A DNA stretch of 64,000 bases, from assembly GCA_030447415.1 (NCBI GenBank), contig JAUJOZ010000014.1:23597-87596 (forward strand), written 5' to 3'. A program made the translations under genes and the position numbers. Under the pieces are notes generated by a model. It was not told where the DNA came from and did no database searches. It was given only the letters and a program-made list of their open reading frames with translations. The DNA comes from Thermomicrobiales bacterium (lineage in GTDB: Bacteria; Chloroflexota; Chloroflexia; Thermomicrobiales; UBA6265). Position 1 is the stretch's first letter. Each line of letters begins with the position of its first letter. Shown here piece by piece: positions 1 to 8,294 of this stretch.

Positions 1-230
<230 letters not shown>

Positions 231-1259
231 TTACGAGAAGATCTGTACCTCAGCCAGGTAGCCGAGTCGAGCATCCTTGTTCGGGTTGGTGAAGGAGAAC
301 CGGACGTAGCGGGCGGAGACCCGGTACGATAGCGTTTGCCAGGCCCCTGCCGGCGCGTTGGTCTGCTTGGAGATCGCCGTCCAAGACGCGCGGTCGTTGG
401 AAACCTGGATCTGGAAGGCGTCGGCGGAGCCGGTCTGGCTGAACATCCACTTGATGGTGCCGATTGACTTGACGGCGCCGAGGTCGAAGTAGATGTAGGC
501 GGAGGTCGGCGGGGTGGTGACGGTGGTGTACCACGCCGTGCTGGCATTGCCATCGTAGGCGTAGCCGGAGGAGTTGGAGTTGGACGTCCGGCCGCTCGAG
601 GTGATTGGCAGCAGCGAACCGGTGCTGGTGGTCGGTGCCGTGGACGGAGCCGGCGTCGGGGACGGGGCCGGGGTTGGAGCGGGCGTCGGCGCGGGAGCCG
701 AACCGCCGCAAAGCGCCGCCGCACCGTCGACGTAGCCGCCGAAGTCGGTCGTCCAGTACCAATCGTAGGTCGAGTTCACGTTGTAGGCCCGTGCCACGCC
801 GATCGCCTTGAAGTTGCCGTTGAGCATATTGGCGTTGTGCGTCGCGCTGTTCTTCCACTGCGTGAAGGTGGCGGAAGCGGTGGCGTTCCCGGCGGCGATA
901 TTCTCACCGCGGTAGGTGCTGTAGGTGTAGCCGTGGTTCGTCATGTTCTGCGACCACGTCACTCCCTCGGGAGTGAGGTCGTGGGTGAAGTAGTTGTAGT
1001 TCGCCATGCTGGCACTATGGTGCTCGGAAGCGGCGCTCAGGGTCTGCGTCAGCGCGAGCGGTCCCAGCCCGTTCTGCGCACGGTAATCGTTGATCAACTT
1101 CAGGAACGCCTGCTGCTCGGCATCGGCGCAGAACGAGTCCGTGGTCGTATACCGTGCCTCCGGGCGGCTGCCGCCGGGCGCGGGGCCAGCCGCCACCCCG
1201 CCCACTAACGCGGGGAGCAGCGCGAGCCCGAGGATCAGCGTCAGAAACCGTCGCATCAT
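231..1259 (-). CDS. Secreted CAP/SCP-domain protein with C-terminal discoidin-like domain
   Basis: This 342-residue exported protein begins with a signal peptide (MMRR followed by a Leu/Ala-rich core, about residues 1-25). Residues about 45-185 form a CAP (SCP/PR-1) domain. It shows the typical early helix with LINDYRAQNGL, the SEHHSASMA and FTHDLTPEG segments, GENIAAG, and a HNANMLN stretch. A Pro/Thr/Ala linker of about 25 residues follows. The last 130 residues resemble an F5/8 type C (discoidin) carbohydrate-binding domain (ARYVRFSFTNP near the end). Its role is probably extracellular, but the substrate is unknown. The start is supported by a GGAGGG ribosome site just upstream. That leader region is where the casposon-like element has inserted, so the gene may have lost its native promoter. 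Confidence 0.85.
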   Translation of the reverse strand: MMRRFLTLILGLALLPALVGGVAAGPAPGGSRPEARYTTTDSFCADAEQQAFLKLINDYRAQNGLGPLALTQTLSAASEHHSASMANYNYFTHDLTPEGVTWSQNMTNHGYTYSTYRGENIAAGNATASATFTQWKNSATHNANMLNGNFKAIGVARAYNVNSTYDWYWTTDFGGYVDGAAALCGGSAPAPTPAPTPAPSPTPAPSTAPTTSTGSLLPITSSGRTSNSNSSGYAYDGNASTAWYTTVTTPPTSAYIYFDLGAVKSIGTIKWMFSQTGSADAFQIQVSNDRASWTAISKQTNAPAGAWQTLSYRVSARYVRFSFTNPNKDARLGYLAEVQIFS

Positions 1260-1271
1260 CTAGCCCTCCGT

Positions 1272-1287
1272 CTCAGACCGCCGGGGG
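1272..1287. repeat. Left target-site duplication of the 13.3 kb element
   Basis: The 16 bases ctcagaccgccggggg lie directly outside the left terminal inverted repeat. The right flank at 14634-14649 reads ctcagaccggcggggg, in the same orientation, with one mismatch. Because the sequence ends in a G run, the exact length could be off by a base or two. Its size fits the 14-15 bp duplications known for casposases. Confidence 0.75.
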
Positions 1288-1330
1288 GGGTATAGTGTCA
1301 AGTCTGAAATTGCCTCGATTTTGGGAATAC
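1288..1330 (+). repeat. Left terminal inverted repeat
   Basis: The repeat starts gggtatagtgtcaagt, then has a short variable stretch, then attgcctcgatt and tgggaa. It matches the reverse complement of 14591-14633 at 37 of 43 positions, including two unbroken blocks of 13 (gggtatagtgtca) and 10 (tgcctcgatt) bases. On the opposite strand it contains TTGACA pointing outward, which could supply a -35 box to the neighbouring gene. Confidence 0.8.
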
Positions 1331-1473
1331 TCGGCGGTCGCGGCGTCGCACGGGGCTGGCGAGCTGCGGGGCCGTCGCCGAAGTGGTGCGGCGGCCCACG
1401 TGTCCCTGATGGCGAAGGATTTGACCTCTTGAGTCCCCTTGGCGGTGAACCAGCCCGTGGCCTAGCGCCAATG

Positions 1474-2769
1474 CTAAGGATGCGACCAGTTCTTCGCACC
1501 GTCAGCGGGGACGAAGTGGTCCCAGCCTTCCGTTGATCCGGGGAAACCCGTCGGTGGATCGGCACCGTCATAGAACCACTGGTCGGGTGGCTTCGCGCCA
1601 GCGCCGATGGCGAAGACCCAGCCGCTGACCGTCCTGCGCCAGGCATACCAGGCTTGCCCGTCGCTCCGAACCTCCATGACGATCCCGTGTTCTTTGGGCA
1701 GTCCCCTCGACGAGAAGTCCTCGAGGCGTTCGAGCAGATCCGGGCGATAACGGCCCCCATGGTTGCGATACCAGCCCATCTGGCACGTGGCCAGCCAGCG
1801 CAGCGCCTCCTTTGTCTCGGCGAACTCCCGTTGGTCGAGCCGCTTGCCTTCCGCGTCTGTGCCGTTCACGCCGGCGTAGTGCTTCAACTGGTCCTGCCGT
1901 TCCTGTTCTTCGAGCCGATGCTCAACTCGGTGTTGGCGAAATGCGCGAACTCGCTCAAGAGAGCTGTGGAAGCCCGGTGCCTCCGCTATCTGCCGCACCC
2001 AGCCCCCGGTGAAGGCATTGACGTCTCGCACGTGCCAATTCAAACCGAGAAGGATGGCCGCGCGCGTCTTGAGGCTCACCCTCCGCCCGCGGTTGGCAAA
2101 TCCCAGGCGCATGAACGCGACTTCATAGCTAGCGATGAAGGCGAAGACATAGACGAAGGGGAGCGCGGCAACTGGAAGCCACACAGTCATGGCAAATGAG
2201 CGCCACAGGGTGCCAAGGTCCAGTTCATGGCGCTGTCGGTAGATCTCCACCGCGGTGAGCATGACAAGCGCAGCAACCATGCCGGCCAACAACCATTCAA
2301 AGAGTCGTTTTGACCGCGCCAGCTGCTCATCTCGTTCCGCCATAATTGGCGCCGCCACGAGAACTGCCATGACGGGGAGGAGTACGAGTTCCACGACGAG
2401 GCTGAAGGTGACGATGTTGAGAAAGAAACTGAGAATGGCGCTAGCCTCCAGCGTCGAGCGGATCGTGTCCCGCACGTAGCGGTCGTCTTCAGCCGCTCGG
2501 TTGGCATTCACTAGCAGGACCAAGCCCGTGACGACGAACCAGATAACCGTGTCTTTCAGCAGGTTCCGCTCCCACAATCCCACCTCGGCAGCGAGCCACA
2601 CCCACGCGGCCAACCACCCTACGAACAGGATCAGCGGAACGACGATCTTAACCTTGAAGAAGGCACGTGCAACGGAGGAAAACGACGCCCGTACGTCAGC
2701 CTTGATTGACACGAAGATCAGGAGCACGACGAGCCACACGATGGTTGCAATATCGCGATTGGTGATCAC
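1474..2769 (-). CDS. Multi-pass membrane protein of unknown function inside the element
   Basis: This 431-residue protein has a GTG start. I see about six hydrophobic segments in the first 230 residues: two close to the N-terminus, a pair around 75-135, then 160-175 and 195-220. A charged, Arg/Glu-rich stretch around residues 270-320 (for example HRLEEQERQDQ) is probably helical and cytoplasmic. A Trp-rich C-terminal tail of about 60 residues follows (YAWRR, WVFAIGAGA, WFYDG). I do not recognise the family. It is the gene closest to the left inverted repeat and reads toward it, so it is probably cargo of the element. Lower GC in its 5' half suggests a different origin from its neighbours. Confidence 0.65.
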   Translation of the reverse strand: MITNRDIATIVWLVVLLIFVSIKADVRASFSSVARAFFKVKIVVPLILFVGWLAAWVWLAAEVGLWERNLLKDTVIWFVVTGLVLLVNANRAAEDDRYVRDTIRSTLEASAILSFFLNIVTFSLVVELVLLPVMAVLVAAPIMAERDEQLARSKRLFEWLLAGMVAALVMLTAVEIYRQRHELDLGTLWRSFAMTVWLPVAALPFVYVFAFIASYEVAFMRLGFANRGRRVSLKTRAAILLGLNWHVRDVNAFTGGWVRQIAEAPGFHSSLERVRAFRQHRVEHRLEEQERQDQLKHYAGVNGTDAEGKRLDQREFAETKEALRWLATCQMGWYRNHGGRYRPDLLERLEDFSSRGLPKEHGIVMEVRSDGQAWYAWRRTVSGWVFAIGAGAKPPDQWFYDGADPPTGFPGSTEGWDHFVPADGAKNWSHP

Positions 2770-2994
2770 GGGATTATCTCAACCGCACTCTATCCCGGCA
2801 GCCGAAGTTCTCCGCGGAAGGCCTTGATAGACTCGCCGAGGCAAACACGCGTCCTATACGTTCACCCCTTCGGCATTATACGGGGGCGAGGACGTGCGCG
2901 GATGACATCCAGCACCAGTCAGTCCGCCCGCGACTGCAGGGACTCCATCAGAATCCTAGATAAACCCGTGCGGCTGCCAGCGGCACATGCCAGG

Positions 2995-3009
2995 TGCTCA
3001 ATCTGAGCA
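2995..3009. promoter_or_regulatory. 15-bp palindrome matching one inside parB
   Basis: The site tgctcaatctgagca has 6-bp arms around a 3-bp centre. It differs by one central base from the palindrome at 8655-8669 inside the ParB-like gene of the same element. It lies in the 272-bp gene-free gap 2770-3041, just downstream of the polymerase/HTH gene. A ParB-binding (parS-like) or regulator-binding site is plausible. Nothing else was recognised in this gap. Confidence 0.45.
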
Positions 3010-3041
3010 ATAGCCTACGTCATCACTGCGTCATCGGTGGC

Positions 3042-4517
3042 TCACATCGAACTCAACGGTTGGGCTACCAGTGCCGCCTCCAGCTTAGCCAGCATCGCTC
3101 GACTCGGCCGCCGTCGCCCGGACAACACTTCGGTTAGATGCGGGTAGTGGACGCCCGCCATGGCGGCGAACCGCCGCACGCTTAGCCCCCGGCTCCGCGC
3201 CCGCACCCCCTGCAGCACGGCTCGCTCGTGCTCGGCCCGTTGCCGCTTTGCTGCCTCCAGCCGGGGTATTGCCCGTGCCAGTTTCATGCGAGTTGCCTGC
3301 GTCGGCTGCCGTTCGCCCCGGAGGATTGCTCCCACCTCCCGCGCGGAAACGCCGGCCACCTCCGCCAGCGCCCGTTGCCCGAACCTCCGCCCGGCTCGCA
3401 GCAAGGTGCCGCGCAACCGCTCCCGGTCCTCGGGCGTCGTGCCGTAGACGATCTGCGCCTCGGGGTCCTCGCCCAGATACAGCTGCTCCTCCCAGCGGTT
3501 GGCCTCCTTGCCGATGTGCTCGACGGCGACGCGCCGCAGGCGAACCTCGGCGCGGCCGCCGTAGTAGGTGCTGAGGATGCTACCCAGCAGCTCGGGAGGA
3601 AAGTCCGGCTGCAGCTCCCTCCACGGCCGCACCCCCATCTCGCGCAGGCAGGCCTTGCCGAGGCTCGCCTCGCTGTAGATCCGCGTGAGCGGCGTCCGGG
3701 TCAGCCCATACCCGTCGTAACGGTCGCGCAACCGCTCGAAGCACTCCCAGGTCACCTGCACGTCGTTCGTGGCGTAGTCCAAGTACTCGTCGGTCAGCAT
3801 GCCGCCGTGCTCGTCGGCGTCCTGCTTGCGGTGCGCGGTCCGGAGGTGGTCGGCCAGGGCCTTGAGGGTCCAGGAACCGCCGAGCAGCGCCCCGGCGAGG
3901 GTGCGCACGTCGGCGACGTGGCCGCGCTGGGCCGGCACCCGCAGGCCGCGCCGGCGCATCCCCCGCGGCGTGTCCTGGCCGCGCGGCTTGGCGAACTGGA
4001 TCAACGCCGCGCGGCCGGTGAGGTGCTTGACCTGCACCCGCGGCCGCCGGTCGTCCTCGCTCAGCCGGAAGGAGAAGCCGCCGCGCATAGAGCCACGCGC
4101 TGGGGCATGGTGGATCGCCAAGCGCGCCAGGTCGAAGGGGAGGTTCAAGCCGACGCACAGACCGCCCAGGTCGTAGGCGTAGGGAAAGAAAACCTCTTCC
4201 ACGAACTCCTCGACGGTGCGGACAGCGAAACCGTGGTCGCTGGCGTAGCCGTAGAGCGTTGACCGTTCCGCGTCGGCGAGGCAGAGCGGGTCGTAGAAGA
4301 GGCCGGCCTCCCGCAGCTCGCCCGCCTGCCGCACCTGGTAGGCCCCGATCCGGAGCTGCTGGGCGGCGTCGGCCGTCGTCTCCGTGTCGAAGACGAGCGC
4401 CCAGCCCGAGGGTGGGGGCGGCTCGGTTCCATCTCGCCTCGGCGGTGATTGAATGCCCCCAGTCGGCTCGGCATAGGCGCGGACGGCGATGGGTCGGGGT
4501 TCCGGCGACGGGATCAT
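3042..4517 (-). CDS. Family-B polymerase-like exonuclease with HTH tail, polymerase domain missing
   Basis: This 491-residue protein starts at the ATG that overlaps the HNH gene stop in an ATGA tetranucleotide, which decides the start. Residues 42-47 (VFDTET) carry the Asp-x-Glu of a DEDD exonuclease Exo I motif. GLNLPFDLARLA fits Exo II and YATNDVQVTWECF fits Exo III. The segment SLGKACLREMG followed by STYYGGRAEVRLRR is the usual lead-in to the polymerase domain of viral/plasmid/casposon-type PolB. The polymerase motifs (DxxSLYP, DTDS) do not follow. Instead the protein jumps to VEHIGKEANRWEEQ and two helix-turn-helix segments (about residues 385-430 and 445-490). Exonuclease activity is plausible; DNA synthesis is not, as the gene is written. 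It may be an internal deletion or a collapsed assembly. Confidence 0.7.
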   Translation of the reverse strand: MIPSPEPRPIAVRAYAEPTGGIQSPPRRDGTEPPPPSGWALVFDTETTADAAQQLRIGAYQVRQAGELREAGLFYDPLCLADAERSTLYGYASDHGFAVRTVEEFVEEVFFPYAYDLGGLCVGLNLPFDLARLAIHHAPARGSMRGGFSFRLSEDDRRPRVQVKHLTGRAALIQFAKPRGQDTPRGMRRRGLRVPAQRGHVADVRTLAGALLGGSWTLKALADHLRTAHRKQDADEHGGMLTDEYLDYATNDVQVTWECFERLRDRYDGYGLTRTPLTRIYSEASLGKACLREMGVRPWRELQPDFPPELLGSILSTYYGGRAEVRLRRVAVEHIGKEANRWEEQLYLGEDPEAQIVYGTTPEDRERLRGTLLRAGRRFGQRALAEVAGVSAREVGAILRGERQPTQATRMKLARAIPRLEAAKRQRAEHERAVLQGVRARSRGLSVRRFAAMAGVHYPHLTEVLSGRRRPSRAMLAKLEAALVAQPLSSM

Positions 4518-4897
4518 GTTGCGCCCCCCGGTGCCGCCTGCCGACCGTAGGGACGCGGGCAGACCCGAGCCCCCGCCAGCAGCTCCTCGCCGAAGGCCTT
4601 GAGCTTCGCCGCCAGCATCAGGAGCAGGGCGGCGAGCCCGAGCAGGAACCGCCCGATGCGCTCCAAGGTGGGCGGATCGGCTGGCGCCTCGCCGTTGGCG
4701 CTCGGGTCGGACTGCTTGCGGTGGCAGTTGCGGCAAAGGATGACCGTGGTTCCGTCGTACGCGCGCCCGGCCAGGTGATGCCGTTCTAGACACCGCCAGT
4801 CATCCTCGCCGCAGGTCGCGCATTGCGGCCGGTCGGTGCCGAGACGCTGCGCCGCGCGGCGTTTGCGGCGTTCCCGTTCGAGGTCGTGTGCGTCCAC
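4514..4897 (-). CDS. HNH endonuclease, copy 1
   Basis: This 127-residue protein has the HNH core CATCGEDDWRCLERHHLAG, then YDGTTVILCRNCHRKQSD. The HH pair is the catalytic motif, and the two CxxC pairs (CATC and CRNC) bind structural zinc. The C-terminal part has one hydrophobic helix (FLLGLAALLLMLAAKL), unusual for a nuclease. Its stop overlaps the start of the exonuclease gene by ATGA, so the two are translationally coupled. HNH genes next to PolB and Cas1 are typical of casposons. Its role there is unproven, and it may aid excision or act as a homing-type nuclease. Confidence 0.8.
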   Translation of the reverse strand: MDAHDLERERRKRRAAQRLGTDRPQCATCGEDDWRCLERHHLAGRAYDGTTVILCRNCHRKQSDPSANGEAPADPPTLERIGRFLLGLAALLLMLAAKLKAFGEELLAGARVCPRPYGRQAAPGGAT

Positions 4898-4912
4898 GGT
4901 GGTGATTCCTCC

Positions 4913-5407
4913 TCAGGCGACGATCCGGTAGACCTGCTCGAACGATTCGGCCGGCGCGACGGTCAGGCGGTAGAGCACGTTCGGTCGGGTCTCGAAGACG
5001 TGGCGCTTGCCCTTGACGTCGGTGACCGACTCGCCGACGAACGGGGCCAGATTGGCCGGGTCGTTGCTGTCACGGAACGCGCGCACCGCCGCCATATAGC
5101 GGCCGATCAGCGCGGCTGGCTCGTAGCCGGCGACCGTGATCGCCACGGCCCGGCCCCGGCTGTAGACCGGCAGCTCGCGCGGCCGCGGGTCGTGGCCGAC
5201 CGCCCAGCGGCCGCCGCGCTTTTCGACGACGCCGGTCTGCCCGACGTAGCGGCGCATCCGCTCGGGCGCGACGCCGATCGAGGCTGCCGCCGCGGTTAGC
5301 GACCGCCCGCCGCGGATCGCCTTCAGGCCGGCTTCCAGCCGCGGGTCGTAGGCGGGCGTGGCGCCGCGGCCGGAGACGGAGGGCTCGCCGGGGCGTGGGT
5401 GGCCGCG
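4913..5407 (-). CDS. Gene A copy 1, unknown, N-terminus cut by duplication
   Basis: The frame is open from the duplication junction (about 5407) to the stop at 4913, about 165 residues. The complete version in copy 2 starts MMAAQRDYRAEYARRIERGL and would be about 200 residues. The visible part has an Ala-rich, HTH-like stretch (SLTAAAASIGVAPERMRRYVG), then a more mixed domain ending ESFEQVYRIVA. An internal ATG at 5257 could still start a 114-residue product. It lies 15 bp upstream of the HNH gene on the same strand, so it should be co-transcribed. I do not recognise the family; DNA binding is a guess from the HTH-like segment. Confidence 0.55.
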   Translation of the reverse strand, partial: RGHPRPGEPSVSGRGATPAYDPRLEAGLKAIRGGRSLTAAAASIGVAPERMRRYVGQTGVVEKRGGRWAVGHDPRPRELPVYSRGRAVAITVAGYEPAALIGRYMAAVRAFRDSNDPANLAPFVGESVTDVKGKRHVFETRPNVLYRLTVAPAESFEQVYRIVA

Positions 5408-5434
5408 GGCACCCGGCTCACCAGCCGTCGCAGG

Positions 5435-6414
5435 TGAACCTCGGCGCGGCCGCCGTAGTAGGTGCTGAGGATGCTACCCAGCAGCTCGGCCGGCAAGTCC
5501 GGCTGCAGCTCCTCGCCACGGCCGGATGCCCATCTCGCGCAGGCAGGCCTTGCCGAGGCTCGCCTCGAGTAGATGCGATCGACGGATGTCTGGGTCAGCC
5601 CATACCCGTCGTAACGGTCGCGCAAGCGCTCGAAGCACTCCCAGGTCACCTGCACGTCGTTCGTGGCGTAGTCCAAGTACTCGTCGGTCAGCATGCCGCC
5701 GTGCTCGTCGGCGTCCTGCTTGCGATGCTGCGTTTGCAGGTGATCGGCCAGATGCCTTGAGGGTCCAGGAACCGCCCAGCAGCGCCCCGGCGGGATCGAA
5801 CATCGGCGACGTGGCCGCGCCACGCCTGAACGCGCAGGCCGCGCCGGCGCATGCCCCGCGGCGTGTCCTGGCCGCGCGGTACGGTGAACTGGATCAGGGC
5901 GCCGCGCGACCGGTCAGGTGCTTCACCTGGATACGCGGCCGCCGTTTGTCCTCGCTCAGCCGGAAACTGAAGCCGCCGTGCATGGTTCGCCCTCGCGCTG
6001 GGGCATGGTGGATCGCCAAGCGCGCCAGATCGAAGGGGAGATTCAAGCCGATACAGGTTCCGCGCAGATCGAACAGATAGGGCAAGAAAACCTCTTCGAT
6101 GAACTCCTCGACGGTGCGGACGGTGAAACCGTGATCGCTGGCGTAGCCGTAGAGGGTTGACCGTTCCGCGTCGTCGAGGCAGAGCGGATCGTAGAACAGC
6201 CCGGCCTCCCGTAGGTCGTCCCCCTGCCGCACCTGGTAGGCCCCGAATCGCAGCTGCTGGGCGGCGTCAATCGTCGTCTCGATATCGAAGACGAGCGCCC
6301 ACGCCGAGGGTGGGGGCGGCTGTTCCATCTTCCGCCTCGGCGGTGATTGACGCGCTGCGTCGGCTCGGCATAGGCGCGGGTGGCGATGGGTCGCGGTTCG
6401 GGCGACGGGATCAT
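5435..6414 (-). pseudogene. Exonuclease/PolB-like gene copy 2, frameshifted and truncated
   Basis: It is homologous to the gene at 3042-4517. It keeps VFDIETT (Exo I), GLNLPFDLARLA (Exo II) and YATNDVQVTWECF (Exo III), but these lie in different frames. The shifts fall near 6340, 5905, 5790-5750 and 5570. It ends at GGRAEVHLRR, the same point at which copy 1 departs from the polymerase family, and has neither polymerase domain nor HTH tail. It is either a decaying paralogue or an intact gene with sequencing indels; the truncation at the duplication join is real in this sequence. Confidence 0.65.
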
Positions 6415-6792
6415 GTTGCGCCCCCGGTGCCGCCTGCCGACCGTAGGGACGCGGGCAGACCCGCGATCCCGCCAGCAGGTCCTCGCCGAAGGCCTTGAGC
6501 TTCGCCGCCAGCATCAGGAACAGGGCGGCGAGCCCGAGCAGGAACCGCCCGATGCGCTCCAAGGTGGGCGGATCGCTGGGGGCGTCGGCGTTGTCGCTGG
6601 GATCGGACTGTTTGCGGTGGCAGTTGCGGCAGAGAATGACCGTGGTTCCGTCGTACGCGCGCCCGGCGAGGTGGTGCCGTTCGAGGCAGCGCCAGTCATC
6701 CTCGCCGCAGGTGCGCATTGCGGCCGGTCGGTGCCAAGGCGCTGCAGGCCGCGCGGTTTGCGGCGTTCCGCGTCGGGTTCGTGGCTGATCAT
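6411..6792 (-). pseudogene. HNH endonuclease copy 2, frameshifted
   Basis: It starts MISHEPDAERRK and matches copy 1 through LGTDRPQCA. It then shifts frame near 6715 and continues CGEDDWRCLERHHLAG and ILCRNCHRKQSD. The catalytic HH and zinc cysteines are therefore all encoded. A missing C in the run near 6425 alters the last residues. Conservative changes from copy 1 (for example SDNADAPSD for SANGEAPAD) show real divergence under selection. The frame breaks may be sequencing errors. Confidence 0.6.
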
Positions 6793-6807
6793 GGTGGTGC
6801 TTTCTCC

Positions 6808-7390
6808 TCAGGCGACGATGCGATAGACCTGCTCGAACGATTCCCCCGCCCGGCGGCGAGGCGGTAGAGCACGTTCGGTCGGGTCTCGAAGGACGTGGCG
6901 CTTGCCCTTGACGTCGGTGACGGCCTCGCCGACGAACGGATCGAGATAGGCGGGGTCGTTGCTGTCGAGGAACGCGCGCACCGCCGCCAGGTAGCGGCCC
7001 GCCTGCGCCGCCGGCTCGTAGCCGGCGACCGTGATCGTCACGTTCTCGGCCCCGGCTGAAGACCGGCAGCTCGCGCGGGCGCGGGTCGTGGCCGACCGCC
7101 CAGCGCCCGCCGCGCTTCTCGACGACGCCGGTCTGGACGACGTAGCGGCGCATCCGCTCGGGCGCGACGCCGATGGAGGCTGCCGCCGCGTCAGCGACGT
7201 GCCCTGCCGGATCGCCTTCAGGCCGGCTTCCAGCCGCGGGTCGTAGGCGGGCGTCGCCGCCTCTGCGGGAGACGGAGGCCTCGCCGGGGCGTGGGTGGCC
7301 GCGCGCCTGGCTGCGGCTGAGGCCCCGTTCCAGCCCCCGCTCGATGCGCCGGGCGTACTCGGCCCGGTAGTCGCGCTGCGCCGCCATCAT
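6808..7390 (-). pseudogene. Gene A copy 2, full length but frameshifted
   Basis: It starts MMAAQRDYRAEYARRIERGL. Its GTG/ATG region overlaps a short preceding frame by ATGA, which suggests coupling to the Mom-like gene upstream. The frame breaks near 7262, 7192, 7050 and 6870, while the encoded segments (MRRYVVQTGVVEKRGG, VTITVAGYEPAAQ, ESFEQVYRIVA) still match copy 1. The N-terminus is rich in Arg and Tyr and probably helical. The function is unknown. Confidence 0.55.
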
Positions 7391-7469
7391 CCGTCACCCT
7401 TCGACGCCGGCGGGCTGGCCGCGGCCGGGGCTGGGCCGGCGTGCGGTTGTGGTAGAGTGGGCATCGGAT

Positions 7470-8294
7470 TCACCATTCTTTCCCGGTTGGACCGGCGGCG
7501 AGGGGCAAGCTCACCGCCGGTTCTGTTTGTCTCGGTCCGAACCCTGGCGGGTTGCGGGGAGGTCCTGGTGGCCCCCGGCTCGGCGGTCGCGGGTAGGGCC
7601 GCCCGGCGCCGCGCAGCCGCCAGCGCCAGGCCGGGTCGAGGACGTAGGTGTAGCGATGCTTGCCGCCGACTGCCTCCCGCCGCGCCGCCACCCCGGTCGC
7701 CCGCAGGTGCCCAATCCGGTTGCTCCCGAACTCGGTGAAGACGCTGCGGGGGTGGTGCAGCCGGCCGTCGGCCAGCCGGACGTAGGTTTCGCCTCCGGTC
7801 TCGCCGAGGTAGAGCCAACCGGTTGCCTGGTAGACCGTGCCGACGTGACCGGCGGCCGGGTCGGCATAGGAGAGGACCAGCTTCCAGGGGGTGGTCCGGC
7901 GCAGTTCCCGCAGGACGATGCCCAGCACCCGGCTCTCGCTGTTGGGGGGCAGGGCGTCGCTCAGCCACAACCGCGCCAGGGTGGCCACATCCTGAGGGCG
8001 CGCGCCGGCCAGGAGGCGGTGGGCCTGGCGGGCGCCGCTGGTGAAGACAACCCCGCCGAGCAAGCGGTCATCGAGGTAGATACCGTAGCAGCGCCGGGGC
8101 GCGGCGGGCATGGCATGGAGGTAGTGGTGCGCCTCGACCAGCGGGCGGACGATCGCGGGCGGGACCGGGCGCACGACGAGCGCCTTGGGGGTGGAGCGCG
8201 AGGGTCGGGCTTGCACCGCCGTCTCCCCGGTGGAATCCGGGGCGTCCTCCTCGTTGGACGACTCGCGCGTGGGTGGTGGCGGCTCGGGCTTCAT
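7470..8294 (-). CDS. Mom-like DNA-modification protein (GNAT-related)
   Basis: This 274-residue protein starts at an ATG that overlaps the parB-like stop (ATGA), so translation is coupled. Residues about 45-230 resemble the phage Mu Mom family. They include HHYLHAMPAAPRRCYGIY, then GGVVFTSG, LARLWLSDALPPNSESRVLG, LSYADPAAGHVGTVYQATGW and a C-terminal RYTYVLDP. Mom proteins add a carbamoylmethyl-type group to adenines and protect phage DNA from restriction. By analogy this would shield the element during transfer, but the exact modification cannot be read from sequence. The last 45 residues are Pro/Arg-rich and may be out of frame, since the family normally ends near the YVLDPAW motif. Confidence 0.7.
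   Translation of the reverse strand: MKPEPPPPTRESSNEEDAPDSTGETAVQARPSRSTPKALVVRPVPPAIVRPLVEAHHYLHAMPAAPRRCYGIYLDDRLLGGVVFTSGARQAHRLLAGARPQDVATLARLWLSDALPPNSESRVLGIVLRELRRTTPWKLVLSYADPAAGHVGTVYQATGWLYLGETGGETYVRLADGRLHHPRSVFTEFGSNRIGHLRATGVAARREAVGGKHRYTYVLDPAWRWRLRGAGRPYPRPPSRGPPGPPRNPPGFGPRQTEPAVSLPLAAGPTGKEW

Larger units (their letters stand above)
3542..5407. repeat. Tandem duplication, copy 1
   Basis: This 1.87 kb block (end of unknown gene A, HNH gene, exonuclease gene up to the GGRAEVRLRR point) recurs at 5435-7303 in the same orientation with an offset of about 1,895 bp. The copies differ by scattered substitutions that change amino acids conservatively, plus single-base indels. They are therefore diverged paralogous copies and not a simple assembly echo. 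Confidence 0.8.
5435..7303. repeat. Tandem duplication, copy 2
   Basis: This is the second copy of the gene A / HNH / exonuclease module. It lies upstream of copy 1 in the direction of transcription. The exonuclease frame runs through GGRAEVHLRR and then directly into the gene A sequence of copy 1, with about 27 bp of unrelated sequence (5408-5434) at the join. This copy has many more frame-disrupting indels than copy 1. Confidence 0.8.

Noticed and set aside
4518-4793. Extended N-terminus for the exonuclease gene
   Set aside because: This part is the HNH gene read in another frame (Arg/Pro/Gly-rich); the ATGA overlap gives the true start.
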